Below, piece after piece: positions 15,722 to 25,008 of a DNA stretch of 40,866 nt. This DNA is from Dehalococcoidia bacterium (GTDB lineage Bacteria > Chloroflexota > Dehalococcoidia > CAUJGQ01), in NCBI GenBank assembly GCA_035310145.1, contig DATGEL010000123.1:1-40866 (forward strand), read 5' to 3'. Position 1 is the first letter of the stretch. Every line of letters begins with the position of its first letter. Below the pieces are notes generated by a model. The model was not told the DNA's origin and did no database searches. It saw only the letters and a program-made list of their open reading frames with translations. The translations under genes and the position numbers were made by a program.

Positions 15722-16908
15722 GGATCGCGCTCCGGTTGAACGCTGCCCGCGGCGGCGCGGGCGCTCAGAAACTCGGCATTGCCTTCGCCGGGCGCCGGCA
15801 CGCCGCGGGCGTAGCGGAGCGGCGTGGCGCTGGCACGGACGAACGGCCCCGGCGCCCGCACCTCGCGGCCATCGGGCAGGCGCATGGGCTGCCAGTAGCC
15901 CCGCGCCTCAAGCTGGTCAAACGCCATCACTTCCGCCAGCGTGTTCACTGGCGCAATGAACACGCCCACGTCCAGGCCGCGACGGAAGAGCGCCTGCGCT
16001 GGAAATTTCGCCACATAGGCCGAGGCGTACTCCACCAGCTCGTCGTACGAATGCTTCACCGGCTTGCCGGAGAGAAAGTCGGGGAAGAACGTCGCCCAGT
16101 TGACGTCGCTCAGCCACGACTCGGGCAGCTGGCCGTCTGCCACCATCCAGCCCACGAGCTTCGGCCAGAGGTTTTGCGAGAAGAGCACCGCGTAGCCGTC
16201 GGCGCAGGCGAAGATCGTCGGCGCGGTGTAGAGGCCGAGCTGCACCTTGCTGCCGTTGCGGTTGAAGTCCTTGCCCTGGATCGCCGATGCGATCGCGGCG
16301 TTCACGGCCGTCAGGATCAGCGCCGCCTGCAGTGAGACGTCCACGAACTGCGCCTCGCCCGTTTGCGTGCGGCGCTGCAAGGCGACCATCGCGCCCACCG
16401 CGCTTTCCGCGGCGCCGTGCCGCCAAGCCTGCGGCACCGACATGCGCACGGGCGGGCGGTCGGCATCGCCGTACATCGCCATCTGGCCGCTGAGAGCCGA
16501 AAGCGTGAGGTCGCTCGCGAGAAAGCCCCGGTACGGCCCGTCCTGGCCGAAGGGCGAGATCGCCACGTAGATCAGCCGCGGGTTGTGCTGCCGCAACGCC
16601 TCGAAGCCGAGGTCGCGGGCGGCCATCGCGCCGGGCTCGTCGTTCTCGAAGAGAAAGTCCGCCGTGGCCACCAGGTCGAGGAAGGTTGCGCGGCCGTCGG
16701 CGGCGTCGAGGTCGAGCGTGACGCTGCGCTTGTTGCGGTTGTAGGCCGCGAACTGCAGGCCGGCGTTCGCTCCCGGCGGGTCGCCGCGCTCGGGGCTGCC
16801 CCCGGGCGGCTCGATCGTGATCACCTCGGCGCCCAGGTCTGCGAGGATCTGGGCGCCGAGCGCGGCGCGATTGTCGGTGAGGTCCAGCACACGGTAGGGG
16901 CTGAGCAT
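15718..16908 (-). CDS. Family III CoA-transferase (CaiB/BaiF type), upstream member
   Basis: The 396-residue protein begins MLSPYRVLDLTDNRAALGAQ, followed by LADLGAEVITIEPPGGSPER, NRNKRSVTLDLDAADGRATF and YVAISPFGQDGPYRG, all standard family III features. The helix with the catalytic acid is at FVDVSLQAALIL or nearby. ATG 16908 has CGGAGACTGCG upstream and begins the family sequence; the frame is open for 62 more codons with no such match. It is the first gene of the coupled pair. Together with the SDRs and acyl-CoA dehydrogenase further right on the same strand it suggests beta-oxidation-like breakdown of a CoA-activated acid such as a steroid side chain, terpenoid or aromatic acid. That last step is inference from neighbours. 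Confidence 0.9.
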   Translation of the reverse strand: MLSPYRVLDLTDNRAALGAQILADLGAEVITIEPPGGSPERGDPPGANAGLQFAAYNRNKRSVTLDLDAADGRATFLDLVATADFLFENDEPGAMAARDLGFEALRQHNPRLIYVAISPFGQDGPYRGFLASDLTLSALSGQMAMYGDADRPPVRMSVPQAWRHGAAESAVGAMVALQRRTQTGEAQFVDVSLQAALILTAVNAAIASAIQGKDFNRNGSKVQLGLYTAPTIFACADGYAVLFSQNLWPKLVGWMVADGQLPESWLSDVNWATFFPDFLSGKPVKHSYDELVEYASAYVAKFPAQALFRRGLDVGVFIAPVNTLAEVMAFDQLEARGYWQPMRLPDGREVRAPGPFVRASATPLRYARGVPAPGEGNAEFLSARAAAGSVQPERDP

Positions 16909-17107
16909 CGCAGTCTCCGGCTGAACACAGGCGCGGCCGCGGCGACGCACCGCGGGGCGGCTTTGAGTATAGGCCGAGCGCGCCGTGGATTGGCAGTGCC
17001 GCCTCGCATGCTCGCCTCGGCGCGCGGTCATGGACAGTGGGCCGCTGCCGTGCGCAGGATGCGAAGTAGGTCCGTGCGGTGGAACCGACGGCAAGCGAGG
17101 GAGAGTG

Positions 17108-17542
17108 ATGGCCGAGCAGGGCGAGGCGGCGGCCAGGGCCGAGACCTGGCAGCAGGAACACGCGCGGCGCTATCTCGCGTCAAATGGCGCGGACGGGCAT
17201 ATCTGGAGCGGCGTGCCCACGCTGCTGCTGACGACGACGGGCCGCCACACGGGCGAGCCGCGCCTCACGCCCCTGATCTACGGCAAGGACGGCGACCGCT
17301 ACCTGATCGTGGCCTCGCGCGGGGGTGCGCCCGATCACCCGCACTGGTACAAGAACCTCGCTGCCAACCCCGAGGTGCAGTTGCAGGTCGGCGCCGAACG
17401 CTTCGCCGCCCGCGCCCGCACCGCGAACGCCGAGGAGAAGCCGGCGCTCTGGAAGGCGATGACGCAAATCTGGTCCGGCTACGACGAGTACCAGGCGAAG
17501 ACCAGCCGCGAAATCCCGCTCGTGATCCTCGAGCGGGTCTGA
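17108..17542 (+). CDS. Deazaflavin (F420)-dependent nitroreductase/quinone reductase family protein
   Basis: The 144-residue single-domain protein has the split-barrel pattern of the Ddn/FQR group: PTLLLTTTGRHTGEPRLTPL, then DGDRYLIVASRGGAPDHPHW, YKNLAANPEVQLQVG and the end IPLVILERV. Family members use F420H2 to reduce quinones or nitro compounds; mycobacterial Ddn activates nitroimidazoles. ATG 17108 follows GAGGGAGAGTG. It is divergent from the CoA-transferase pair and convergent with the SDR pair (9 bases between stops). With the LLM enzyme at 7.6-8.5 kb it hints that this organism makes F420. Confidence 0.88.
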   Translation: MAEQGEAAARAETWQQEHARRYLASNGADGHIWSGVPTLLLTTTGRHTGEPRLTPLIYGKDGDRYLIVASRGGAPDHPHWYKNLAANPEVQLQVGAERFAARARTANAEEKPALWKAMTQIWSGYDEYQAKTSREIPLVILERV

Positions 17543-17551
17543 GCGCCGGGC

Positions 17552-18529
17552 CTATCGGGCGCCGGAGGCCGGCGCAGGTGTCTGCTCCAGCGGGGCCATC
17601 GCCTGCATGCCCTGCACGCGGTTGAGCGGGAAACCGCCGGCGCCCACCGTCCGCGGCCACTCCTCGAACAGCCGGTCGATGTCGAAGAACGGCGTATCGG
17701 TGAAGAGGCTGCGCTCCTGGTATGGCTCGCGGAAGAGACTGATGCGGTGTCCCGAGGCGCCGAAGATGCGCCCCGTCACCGCGCCGCCCGCCTCCGAGCA
17801 GAGCCAGACGATGATCGGCACCACGTTCTTCGGGTCGAGCGCCGTCCCCGCGGCCGCGAGGCTGGCGGGGGACGCGCCACCACGCTGCGCCTCGGCGGCG
17901 CCGCGCGTCAGGTCCGTCATGCGCGTGGAGGCAAGCGGGGCGATCGCGTTGCAGGTGACGCCGTAGCGCTGCAGGGCGCGCGCGTTGGAGCGCATCAGCC
18001 CCAGCTTGCCCGCCTGCGCCGCGGCGTAGTTGGGCTGGCCGGCGCTGCCGCTGATCCCGGCGTCGGAGGTGAAGTAGATGATCCGCCCGCCGTTGCGCGT
18101 AGCGCGCCAGTAGATCGAGGCGAACTTGGTCGGCGCGAAGCAGCCCTTGAGGTGGGCGCGCACGCTGCCGTCCCATTCGTCCTCGGTCATATTGAAGATC
18201 ATGCGGTCGCGCAGGATGCCGTGCGCACAGACCAGGATGTCCAGCCCGCCGAAGCCCTCGATCGTCTCCCGCACCAACCGCTCGGCGTAGTCCAGGTCGG
18301 CCACGTCGCCGACCGATGCCCGCGCCGTGCCGCCGGCCTTCGCAATCTCGTCCACCACGGCGTTGACGCGGGCGGGGTCCATGCCCATGCGTCCTTCGAC
18401 GTCGGCGCCCGTGTCCGCCACCATGACCTTCGCCCCCTGCTCGGCGAAGACCTTGCAGATCCAGCTGCCCATGCCGCCCGCGCCGCCGGTCACGATCGCG
18501 GCCTTGCCCTCCAGGTGCTTCTGCGCCAT
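17552..18529 (-). CDS. SDR-family oxidoreductase, paralogue A
   Basis: The 325-residue Rossmann protein has VTGGAGGMGSWICKVFAEQG (TGxxxGxG nucleotide site), DILVCAHGILRDRMIF (NAG-like motif), then IIYFTSDAGISGSAGQPNY and AAAQAGKLGL. The Ser and Tyr of the catalytic triad are spaced normally (13 residues), but the residue four after Tyr, usually Lys, is Gln; a Lys sits three residues later. The C-terminal extension (LFTDTPFFDIDRLFEEWPR) is longer than in simple SDRs and resembles 3-hydroxyacyl-CoA dehydrogenases of the MaoC/HSD17B4 type. ATG 18529 has GGGAGAGAAGC upstream. It is strikingly similar to its upstream neighbour, a tandem duplicate. The likely role is NAD(P)-dependent oxidation of a hydroxyacyl-CoA. 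Confidence 0.85.
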   Translation of the reverse strand: MAQKHLEGKAAIVTGGAGGMGSWICKVFAEQGAKVMVADTGADVEGRMGMDPARVNAVVDEIAKAGGTARASVGDVADLDYAERLVRETIEGFGGLDILVCAHGILRDRMIFNMTEDEWDGSVRAHLKGCFAPTKFASIYWRATRNGGRIIYFTSDAGISGSAGQPNYAAAQAGKLGLMRSNARALQRYGVTCNAIAPLASTRMTDLTRGAAEAQRGGASPASLAAAGTALDPKNVVPIIVWLCSEAGGAVTGRIFGASGHRISLFREPYQERSLFTDTPFFDIDRLFEEWPRTVGAGGFPLNRVQGMQAMAPLEQTPAPASGAR

Positions 18530-18558
18530 CGTTGCTTCTCTCCCGTATTCGTCGGGCT

Positions 18559-19482
18559 TCAGATCTGAAAGGGCGGCAGCGCCCAGCCGGACGCGCCCAG
18601 CGTCACGGGCATCAACTCGAACAGCCGGTCGATGTCCCAGTACGGCGTCTCGGAATAGATCACGTTCTCCCACTCCGGCTCGTGCCAGACGCTGATGCGG
18701 TGGCCGGTGACACCGAAGACGCGGCCGCTGACGTTCGCGCCGGCGTCGGAGGCGAGGTAGACGATCGTCGGCACCACGTTCTTCGGGTCGGTGGCCGTGC
18801 CGGCGGCGGAAAGGCTGGCCGGCGCGGCGCCCTCGCGCTGCGCCTGCGCCGCGTCGCGGCCGCGATCGGTCATGCGGGTGGAAGCCTGGGGTGAAATGCA
18901 GTTGGCCGTCACGCCGTAGCGGCCGAGCGCCTGCGCGTTGGAGAGCATGAGGCCGATTTTCGCCTGCTGCGCCGCGGAGTAGTTGGGCTGGCCCGCGCCG
19001 CCGCGGATGCCGGCCGCGGAGGTGAAGTAGATGACGCGGCCGCCGGCCCGTGTCGCCCGCCAGTAGATCGAGGCGAACTTGGTCGGCGCGAAGCAGCCCT
19101 TGAGGTGGGAGCGCACGCTGCCGTCCCACTCGTCCTCGGCCATGTTGAAGATCATGCGCTCTCTGAGAATGCCGTGGGCGCAAACGAGGATGTCGAGTCC
19201 GCCGTAGCCCTCGATCGTCTCGCGTACGAGCTTCTCGGCGTACTCCATGTCCGCCACGTCGCCGATCGACGCTCGCGCCGTGCCGCCGGCCTTCGCAATC
19301 TCGTCCACCACGGCGTTGACGCGGGCGGGGTCCATGCCCATCCGCCCTTCGACGTCGGCGCCTGTGTCCGCGACAACCACCTTCGCCCCTTGCTCGGCGA
19401 AGATCTTGCTGACCCAGCTGCCCATGCCGCCCGCGCCGCCTGTGACGATCGCAACCTTGCCTTCCAGATGCCGCCCGGCCAT
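18559..19482 (-). CDS. SDR-family oxidoreductase, paralogue B
   Basis: This 307-residue protein is the tandem partner of the previous SDR. The stretches VTGGAGGMGSW, ADTGADVEGRMGMDPARVNA, KAGGTARAS and HLKGCFAPTKFASIYWRATR are nearly the same in both. The active-site region reads VIYFTSAAGIRGGAGQPNYS then AAQQAKIGLM, again with Gln at Tyr+4 and Lys at Tyr+7. ATG 19482 with AAGGAGAGAGT directly upstream was chosen over an upstream in-frame start. It lies 29 bases before paralogue A and 49 bases after the acyl-CoA dehydrogenase gene, so the three probably form one transcript. Substrate specificity may differ, since the C-terminal halves diverge most. Confidence 0.85.
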   Translation of the reverse strand: MAGRHLEGKVAIVTGGAGGMGSWVSKIFAEQGAKVVVADTGADVEGRMGMDPARVNAVVDEIAKAGGTARASIGDVADMEYAEKLVRETIEGYGGLDILVCAHGILRERMIFNMAEDEWDGSVRSHLKGCFAPTKFASIYWRATRAGGRVIYFTSAAGIRGGAGQPNYSAAQQAKIGLMLSNAQALGRYGVTANCISPQASTRMTDRGRDAAQAQREGAAPASLSAAGTATDPKNVVPTIVYLASDAGANVSGRVFGVTGHRISVWHEPEWENVIYSETPYWDIDRLFELMPVTLGASGWALPPFQI

Positions 19483-19531
19483 ACTCTCTCCTTGTCCGCG
19501 CCCTGGTCCCGCGCCGTTTATCCCCTGCACT

Positions 19532-20701
19532 CTAACCCCTGGGCAAGCCGAGGCCGCGCGTGGCGATGATGTTGCGCTGGATCTCGCTGGTGCCCGCCGC
19601 GATCGTGTACGAGACGGTGGAGAGATACATGTCCTCCAACTCGCCCTGCAGCGGCGCGAAGGGCGAACCCGGACGCAGGCCGCCGTACAGCCCCAGCAGG
19701 TTGATGCCCGCCGCGGCCACGCGCTGATTCAGCTCCGTGCCGTAGACCTTGGACATCGACGACTCGTAGTTAGGGATCAGCCCCCGTCCCTGCATCCAGG
19801 CCACGCGGTACGCCAGCCAGCGCCCGACCGCGGCCTCGATCTGCAGCTCAGCCAGGCGGGCACGCACTCCGGGCAGATCCGCCGGCTTCCCGCCGCTGGG
19901 ACTGGCCATGCCGGCGAAGGCCGTGAGCTTCGCCAGCGTGCGCTCGGCGCCGACGACGAAGCCGATGCCGGAGCGCTCGAAGTCGAGCGTCGTCGTCGCC
20001 GCGTACCAGCCGCGGTTGATTTCGCCGATGATCTGGTTGGCGGGTACGCGCACGTTCTCGAAGAACGTCTCGTTGAAGCCGGAGCGGCCGTTCATCTGTA
20101 CGATCGGCCGCACGCTGATCCCCGGCGAGGACATCTCCGCCATGAAGTAGGTGATGCCGCGGTGCTTGGGCGCGTCCGGATCGGTGCGGCCCAGCACATG
20201 GATCCAGCCGGCGTACTGGGCGCCGCTGGTCCAGATCTTCTGGCCGTTGAGCACGAAGTCGTCGCCGTCGCGCACGGCGCGCAGTTGCAGCGACGCCAGA
20301 TCGGAGCCCGATCCCGGCTCGGAGAAGCCCTGGCACCAGTACGCCTCGCCGCGGGCGATCGGCGGCAGGAAGCGCTGCTTCTGCGCCTCGGTGCCGTGCA
20401 CCATCAGGCAAGGCCCGACCAGGTTGATGCCGCCGTTGGTCGCGGGGGCGCCGACGCGGCCGACCTCTTCTTGAAAGACGAGCTGGCGCAGGTGGCTGGC
20501 GCCCATGCCGCCGTATGCTTTGGGCCAGGCGAGCGTCAGCCAACCGTGTTCGGCAAGCTTCTGCTGGAAGCGTTGCTGCGCCTGGAACGCCGCCGGACTC
20601 GAGGGATCGTAGCCGCTCGCTTCGCCGCTCCAGTTTTCGCCGAGGAAGCGCCGCACCTCGCCGCGGAAGCCCTCGTCCTCTGCGCTCAGCCGGAAGTCCA
20701 T
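19532..20701 (-). CDS. Acyl-CoA dehydrogenase
   Basis: The 389-residue flavoenzyme has the family layout. The N-terminal helical domain starts MDFRLSAEDEGFRGEVRRFL, the middle beta domain has WCQGFSEPGSGSDLASLQLR and VLNGQKIWTSGAQYAGW, and the C-terminal helical domain ends in YTIAAGTSEIQRNIIATRGL. The catalytic base is not at the usual MCAD Glu position as far as I can place it, which fits the ACAD subgroup active on steroid or branched substrates. Enzymes of this group introduce a double bond alpha-beta to CoA and pass electrons to ETF. ATG 20701 has AAGG nine bases upstream; an ATG nine bases earlier is an alternative. It is the first gene of the cluster containing the SDRs. Confidence 0.9.
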   Translation of the reverse strand: MDFRLSAEDEGFRGEVRRFLGENWSGEASGYDPSSPAAFQAQQRFQQKLAEHGWLTLAWPKAYGGMGASHLRQLVFQEEVGRVGAPATNGGINLVGPCLMVHGTEAQKQRFLPPIARGEAYWCQGFSEPGSGSDLASLQLRAVRDGDDFVLNGQKIWTSGAQYAGWIHVLGRTDPDAPKHRGITYFMAEMSSPGISVRPIVQMNGRSGFNETFFENVRVPANQIIGEINRGWYAATTTLDFERSGIGFVVGAERTLAKLTAFAGMASPSGGKPADLPGVRARLAELQIEAAVGRWLAYRVAWMQGRGLIPNYESSMSKVYGTELNQRVAAAGINLLGLYGGLRPGSPFAPLQGELEDMYLSTVSYTIAAGTSEIQRNIIATRGLGLPRG

Positions 20702-20958
20702 TGCACGCATCCTTATACGGCCGTTGCGGAGTCGGCGCCGTCCCTCCCGATCGGATCCGGTCGCCGCGCCGGGGCCGTTCTTCACTCTAGCCATCGCGGC
20801 CAGTATTGCCAACGGCGGCCAGGTCGCGAGCCGAGCGGGGCGGCGGAAGCGGTCGCCGCGACGGGTCGGAGCGAACCAGCCGGCGATCACGCGCCGCTGC
20901 TCGCAGCACGGCCGCGGGCAGTTCCACCGAGTTGCGGGGGCTGGCTTTCGTGCAGCCC

Positions 20959-21822
20959 TTAGCCGAAGCGCCCGGTGATGTAGTCCTCGGTGCGCTTGTC
21001 GGAGGGCGCGGTGAACATCGTCGCCGTGTCGCTGCACTCGACGAGGAAGCCGGCGCGCTGCTCGTTCGCCATGAAAAACGCCGTGCGATGCGCGACGCGC
21101 GCCGCCTGCTGCATGTTATGCGTGACGATCACGATCGTGTAGCGGCGCGAGAGGTCCTGCATCAGTTCCTCGATCTTGAGCGTGGCGATCGGGTCCAGCG
21201 CCGAGGCGGGCTCGTCCATCAGCAGCACGTCCGGCTCCATCGCCAGGGCGCGGGCGATGCACAGCCGCTGCTGCTGGCCGCCGGAGAGGTCGTAGGCGGA
21301 CTGGTCAAGCTTGTCCTTCACCTCGTCCCACAGGGCGGCGCTGCGCAGGCTGCGTTCCACCAGCTCGGCCAGGGCTTTGCCCCTGGCACGGCGGTGCAGC
21401 TTCGGCCCGAAGGCGACGTTCTCGAAGATCGAGCGGGGAAAGGGATTGGGCCGCTGGAAGACCATGCCCACCCGCGCCCGAACCAACGCCGGATCCACGT
21501 TCGCGGCGTAGATGTCTTCGTCGTTGAGCAGGATCTGGCCCTCGATGCGGGCGCCGGGAGTGAGATCGTGCATGCGGTTGAAGGCGCGCAGAAACGTGGA
21601 TTTGCCGCAGCCGGAGGGACCGATGATCGCCAGGATCTGGCGCTCCGGGATTTCGAGCGTGATATCCGCAAGCGCCTTGAAGGCGCCGTAGTAGAAGTTC
21701 AGGTGTTCCGCGCGCATCTTGGCCGGCGCCTGCCGCTCGCGCTCGGCCCCGACCGCCACGGCGGGCGCGGTCACACGGGCGAGAAGGCCCGGAGGCGCCG
21801 GTAGGACGGTGGATTCGATCAT
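20959..21822 (-). CDS. pstB: Phosphate ABC transporter ATP-binding protein
   Basis: The 287-residue ATPase of the high-affinity phosphate importer has Walker [21 protein letters not shown], the PstB-specific [20 protein letters not shown], the signature [16 protein letters not shown], Walker [16 protein letters not shown] and the H-loop [15 protein letters not shown] roughly 35-residue N-terminal extension precedes the usual start ([16 protein letters not shown]). ATG 21822 has GGGAGAGAACG upstream, so the extension is probably real, but an inner start at that Met is possible. It is the last gene of pstSCAB, and no phoU follows. Confidence 0.95.
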   Translation of the reverse strand: MIESTVLPAPPGLLARVTAPAVAVGAERERQAPAKMRAEHLNFYYGAFKALADITLEIPERQILAIIGPSGCGKSTFLRAFNRMHDLTPGARIEGQILLNDEDIYAANVDPALVRARVGMVFQRPNPFPRSIFENVAFGPKLHRRARGKALAELVERSLRSAALWDEVKDKLDQSAYDLSGGQQQRLCIARALAMEPDVLLMDEPASALDPIATLKIEELMQDLSRRYTIVIVTHNMQQAARVAHRTAFFMANEQRAGFLVECSDTATMFTAPSDKRTEDYITGRFG

Positions 21823-21869
21823 GGCTTCGTTCTCTCCCGGAATGGCTGGACGATGGCTCACGCGTGGGC

Positions 21870-22757
21870 TCACTCGCGTTGCAACCGGTTGCGGCTTGCG
21901 TAATAGCGGGCGCCGATGCTGAGCACCAGCACGGATAGGATGAGCACCAGTGCCGCCGCCTGCGCCAGCTTGTGCCAGGCGTCGTACGGTCCGATCGCGT
22001 ACTTGAACAGGCGCAGCGGCACCGCGTCGATCGGCTTCGCGAGCGATCGCTGCCAGAACTCGTTGCCGAAAGCAGTGAACAGCAGCGGCGCCGTCTCGCC
22101 GGCGATGCGGGCCACCGCGAGCAGCGTGCCGGTGATAATGCCGCTGGCGGCGGCGGGCAGCACCACGCTCAGCACGACGCGCCAGCGCGGCACGCCGAGC
22201 GCCATGCCCGCCTCGCGCAGCGTACCGGGCACCTGCCTCAGCATCTCCTCGGTCGTGCGCACCACCAGCGGCAGCATCACGATCGCCAGCGCCACGGCGC
22301 CCGCCAGCGCCGAAAAGCTGTGCATCGGCACGACTAGAAGCACATACACAAACAGGCCAATCGCGATCGAGGGAATGCCGCTGAGCACGTCGGCGAAGAA
22401 GCGGACGAGCAGCGCGAGCTTGCCATGGCCGTACTCGGCCAGATAGATGCCGCCGGCGATGCCCAGCGCCGTGCCGAGCAGAGCCGCGAGGCCGACGATC
22501 ACCAGCGAGCCGACCAGCGAGTTCGCCATGCCGCCCGCGCCCACGTCCACCGGCCGCGGCAGCTTCGTAAGCAAGCTGACGGAAAGCCCGGGCAGGCCGT
22601 TGACCGCGACGTAGGCGAGCACCGCGATCAGCGGCGCCAGGCTGACGACGAGCGCCAGCACGATCAGGCCGAGCATCACCAGGTTGGTCAGCCTGCGGCG
22701 CTCGATCCTGCGGGAGACGAGGGAAGGGCGCGCGCGCGGGGCGCTGGCGATGCTCAT
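21870..22757 (-). CDS. pstA: Phosphate ABC transporter permease PstA
   Basis: The 295-residue membrane protein has about six hydrophobic helices, beginning near [20 protein letters not shown]. The permease EAA loop is at [20 protein letters not shown], which contacts Pst[21 protein letters not shown] and [18 protein letters not shown] are typical of PstA. The ATG at 22757 overlaps the stop of pstC (ATGA), giving translational coupling and equal amounts of the two permease subunits. The start is fixed by that overlap. Confidence 0.95.
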   Translation of the reverse strand: MSIASAPRARPSLVSRRIERRRLTNLVMLGLIVLALVVSLAPLIAVLAYVAVNGLPGLSVSLLTKLPRPVDVGAGGMANSLVGSLVIVGLAALLGTALGIAGGIYLAEYGHGKLALLVRFFADVLSGIPSIAIGLFVYVLLVVPMHSFSALAGAVALAIVMLPLVVRTTEEMLRQVPGTLREAGMALGVPRWRVVLSVVLPAAASGIITGTLLAVARIAGETAPLLFTAFGNEFWQRSLAKPIDAVPLRLFKYAIGPYDAWHKLAQAAALVLILSVLVLSIGARYYASRNRLQRE

Positions 22758-23719
22758 GCCGTCATCGCCCCCGGCGCGCCGCGAGTGATCCGCCAGACCA
22801 GCAGGCGAGCGCAGATGTTCAAGATCATGGTGATCGCCAGCAGGATCAGGCCCAGCTCGAACAGCGACGCCAGATACAGCGGATAGGTCGCCTCGGTGAA
22901 CTCGTTGGCGATCACGGCGGCGATCGTGTAGCCGAGCGAGAAGAGCGAATGGGTGATCTGCGCCCGGCCGCCGATCACCATGGTTACGGCGATCGTCTCG
23001 CCCAGCGCCCGGCCGAGGCCGAGGATCGCGGCGCCGAAGATGCCGCTGCGCGCGTAGGGCAGCACAACGCCCCGGATCACCTCCCAGCGCGTGGCGCCGA
23101 GCGCGTAGGCGGCTTCGCGTTGCTCGAGCGGCACGGCCCGCAGCACATCGCGTGAGATCGCGGCGACGGTGGGCAGGATCATGATGCCGAGAATCACGCC
23201 GCCTGCGAGCAGGCCGATCCCGATCTGCGGGCCGCTGAACAGGGGAATGAAGCCGAGCGTGTCATGCAGGAACGGTTCGACCGTCGTGCGCAGGAGGGGC
23301 GCCAGGACGAAGATGCCCCACAGGCCGTAGACCACGCTGGGAATCGCCGCCAGCAACTCGACCAGCGTGGCCAGCGGCACGCGCAGCCGCCGAGGCGCAA
23401 GCTCCGTGAGGAACAGCGCGGTGCCAACGCCGATGAACAGAGCCAGCGCGATCGCGATCAGCGAGGTGATGATCGTGCCGAAGATGTAGGGCAGCGCGCC
23501 GAAGCGCTGATGCACCGGATCCCAGTGTTGCGAGGTGAGGAAGCCGAGGCCGAACCTGCCGATCGCCTGGCGCGACTCCCAGGCCAGGTCGACGCCGAGC
23601 CCCACCACGATCAGCAGCACCAGCAGGGCTGATGCCGTGACCGCCGCGCGGAAGATCCGCTCGCCGCGGCCTCCGCGGGCGCGAGTCAGCTTCCCCGAAG
23701 TTCCGATTGACCGAGCCAC
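22754..23719 (-). CDS. pstC: Phosphate ABC transporter permease PstC
   Basis: The 321-residue permease has six hydrophobic segments, the [20 protein letters not shown] block characteristic of Pst[21 protein letters not shown], and the EAA loop at [20 protein letters not shown]. Further on it has [15 protein letters not shown]. It forms the phosphate channel with PstA. The start is a GTG at 23719, 34 bases after the pstS stop. The ribosome-binding site is purine-poor (GGGAGGGCGC upstream). Confidence 0.95.
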   Translation of the reverse strand: MARSIGTSGKLTRARGGRGERIFRAAVTASALLVLLIVVGLGVDLAWESRQAIGRFGLGFLTSQHWDPVHQRFGALPYIFGTIITSLIAIALALFIGVGTALFLTELAPRRLRVPLATLVELLAAIPSVVYGLWGIFVLAPLLRTTVEPFLHDTLGFIPLFSGPQIGIGLLAGGVILGIMILPTVAAISRDVLRAVPLEQREAAYALGATRWEVIRGVVLPYARSGIFGAAILGLGRALGETIAVTMVIGGRAQITHSLFSLGYTIAAVIANEFTEATYPLYLASLFELGLILLAITMILNICARLLVWRITRGAPGAMTA

Positions 23720-23753
23720 ACGCGCCCTCCCGAGCGCACCGGGCTACTCCCGG

Positions 23754-24953
23754 CTACTGCGCCAGCACGGGCTTGCCGTCGGCCGTGATCTTCTTTAGCT
23801 GCGCCTCGTCCAGCTTCTGCAACTGTTCGGGCAGCGGCGCGTACGAAAGATCCTGCGCGTACTTCTGCCCGTCGTGCGTGACCCACCAGAGCAGCGAGAC
23901 GAGGGACTGTGCGACCTTCGCATCGCTCTGGCCGGTGTTGATCGCTACCCAGCTGAAGCCGGAGATGGGGTAGCTGGCGTCACCGGGCGCGTTGACGAAG
24001 GTGGCACGCAGGTCGGGCGGCAGGTTGGCGATCGCACCGGCCGCGGCGGCGCTGGCGCCGTCCGACGTCGGGTCCACGAACTTGCCGGCCTGGTTCTGCA
24101 AGGTGGCGACGGTAATGGTGTTCTGCACCGCGTAGGCTAGCTCGAAGTAGCCGATGCCGCCGGGGGTCTGCTTGACGAGGCCGGCGACGCCCTCGCTGCC
24201 CTTGCCGCCGGAGCCCGTCGGCCATTCCACCGAAGTCGCGGCGCCGACCTTCGACTTCCAGTCTGGGCTGACCGCCGAGAGGTAGCTGGTGAAGATGAAG
24301 GAGGTGCCGCTGCCGTCCGAGCGATGCACCACGGCGATATCAAGGTCGGGCAGGTTGGCGCCGGGGTTGATCACCTTGATCGCCGGGTCGTTCCACTTCT
24401 TGATCTGGCCCATGAAGATCTTCGCCAGCGTATCGCCGGTCAGCTTCATCCCCGACTTCACGCCGGGCAGGTTGTAGCCGACGGGCACGGCGCCGATGGT
24501 GACGGGGATGTGCACGACGTCGCCGCCGGCCGCCTTGATCTGCTCGTCGGTGAGCGGGGCGTCGGTGGCGCCGAACTGCACCGTCTTCTGCGTGAGTTGC
24601 TGGATGCCGCCGCCGCTGCCGATCGACTGGTAGTTGACCTGGACCTTGCACTGCTGGTTGTAGACATCGAACAGCTTGCTGAACAGCGGGTTGTCGAACG
24701 TCGAGCCGGCGCCGATCAGCGCGTTCGCCGCGCCGCTTGGCGGGCACATCGGCACGCTGCTCGCCGCGGGCGATGCCGGCGCCTTCGTGGCGGCCGACGT
24801 GGCGCTGACGGCTGCGACCTGGGTCGCGGCCCGAGCGGCGGTACCGACGGTCTTGTTCTGATTCGAATTGTTTTTGTTGCTGCTGCATGCCAGCGCCAGC
24901 GTTGCCGCGAGCGCCAGCGAGACGAGGATGCCGATCTGACGGCCGGGTCTCAT
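23754..24953 (-). CDS. pstS: Phosphate-binding lipoprotein PstS
   Basis: The 399-residue extracytoplasmic phosphate receptor begins MRPGRQIGILVSLALAATLA, then a lipobox LALACSSNK (lipidated Cys near 23) and an Asn/Ala-rich linker. The binding domain has LIGAGSTFDNPLFSKLFDVY, YQSIGSGGGIQQLTQKTVQF, GATDAPLTDEQ, and VVHRSDGSGTSFIFTSYL, the conserved phosphate ligands. AGGAGG lies seven bases before ATG 24953, a strong site that fits the high level of PstS needed under phosphate starvation. It is the first gene of the pst operon, with PHO-box-like repeats upstream. Confidence 0.95.
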   Translation of the reverse strand: MRPGRQIGILVSLALAATLALACSSNKNNSNQNKTVGTAARAATQVAAVSATSAATKAPASPAASSVPMCPPSGAANALIGAGSTFDNPLFSKLFDVYNQQCKVQVNYQSIGSGGGIQQLTQKTVQFGATDAPLTDEQIKAAGGDVVHIPVTIGAVPVGYNLPGVKSGMKLTGDTLAKIFMGQIKKWNDPAIKVINPGANLPDLDIAVVHRSDGSGTSFIFTSYLSAVSPDWKSKVGAATSVEWPTGSGGKGSEGVAGLVKQTPGGIGYFELAYAVQNTITVATLQNQAGKFVDPTSDGASAAAAGAIANLPPDLRATFVNAPGDASYPISGFSWVAINTGQSDAKVAQSLVSLLWWVTHDGQKYAQDLSYAPLPEQLQKLDEAQLKKITADGKPVLAQ

Positions 24954-25008
24954 CGCGCCTCCTGCGGGCGTGTTCGGCGGGCCAGGAGAGCCCCGCCATT
25001 CACCCCGG

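Noticed and set aside
18530-19183. Upstream in-frame extension of SDR paralogue A across paralogue B
   Set aside because: The frame is open because of GC bias. Paralogue B is clearly coded in another frame, and ATG 18529 has its own ribosome-binding site.
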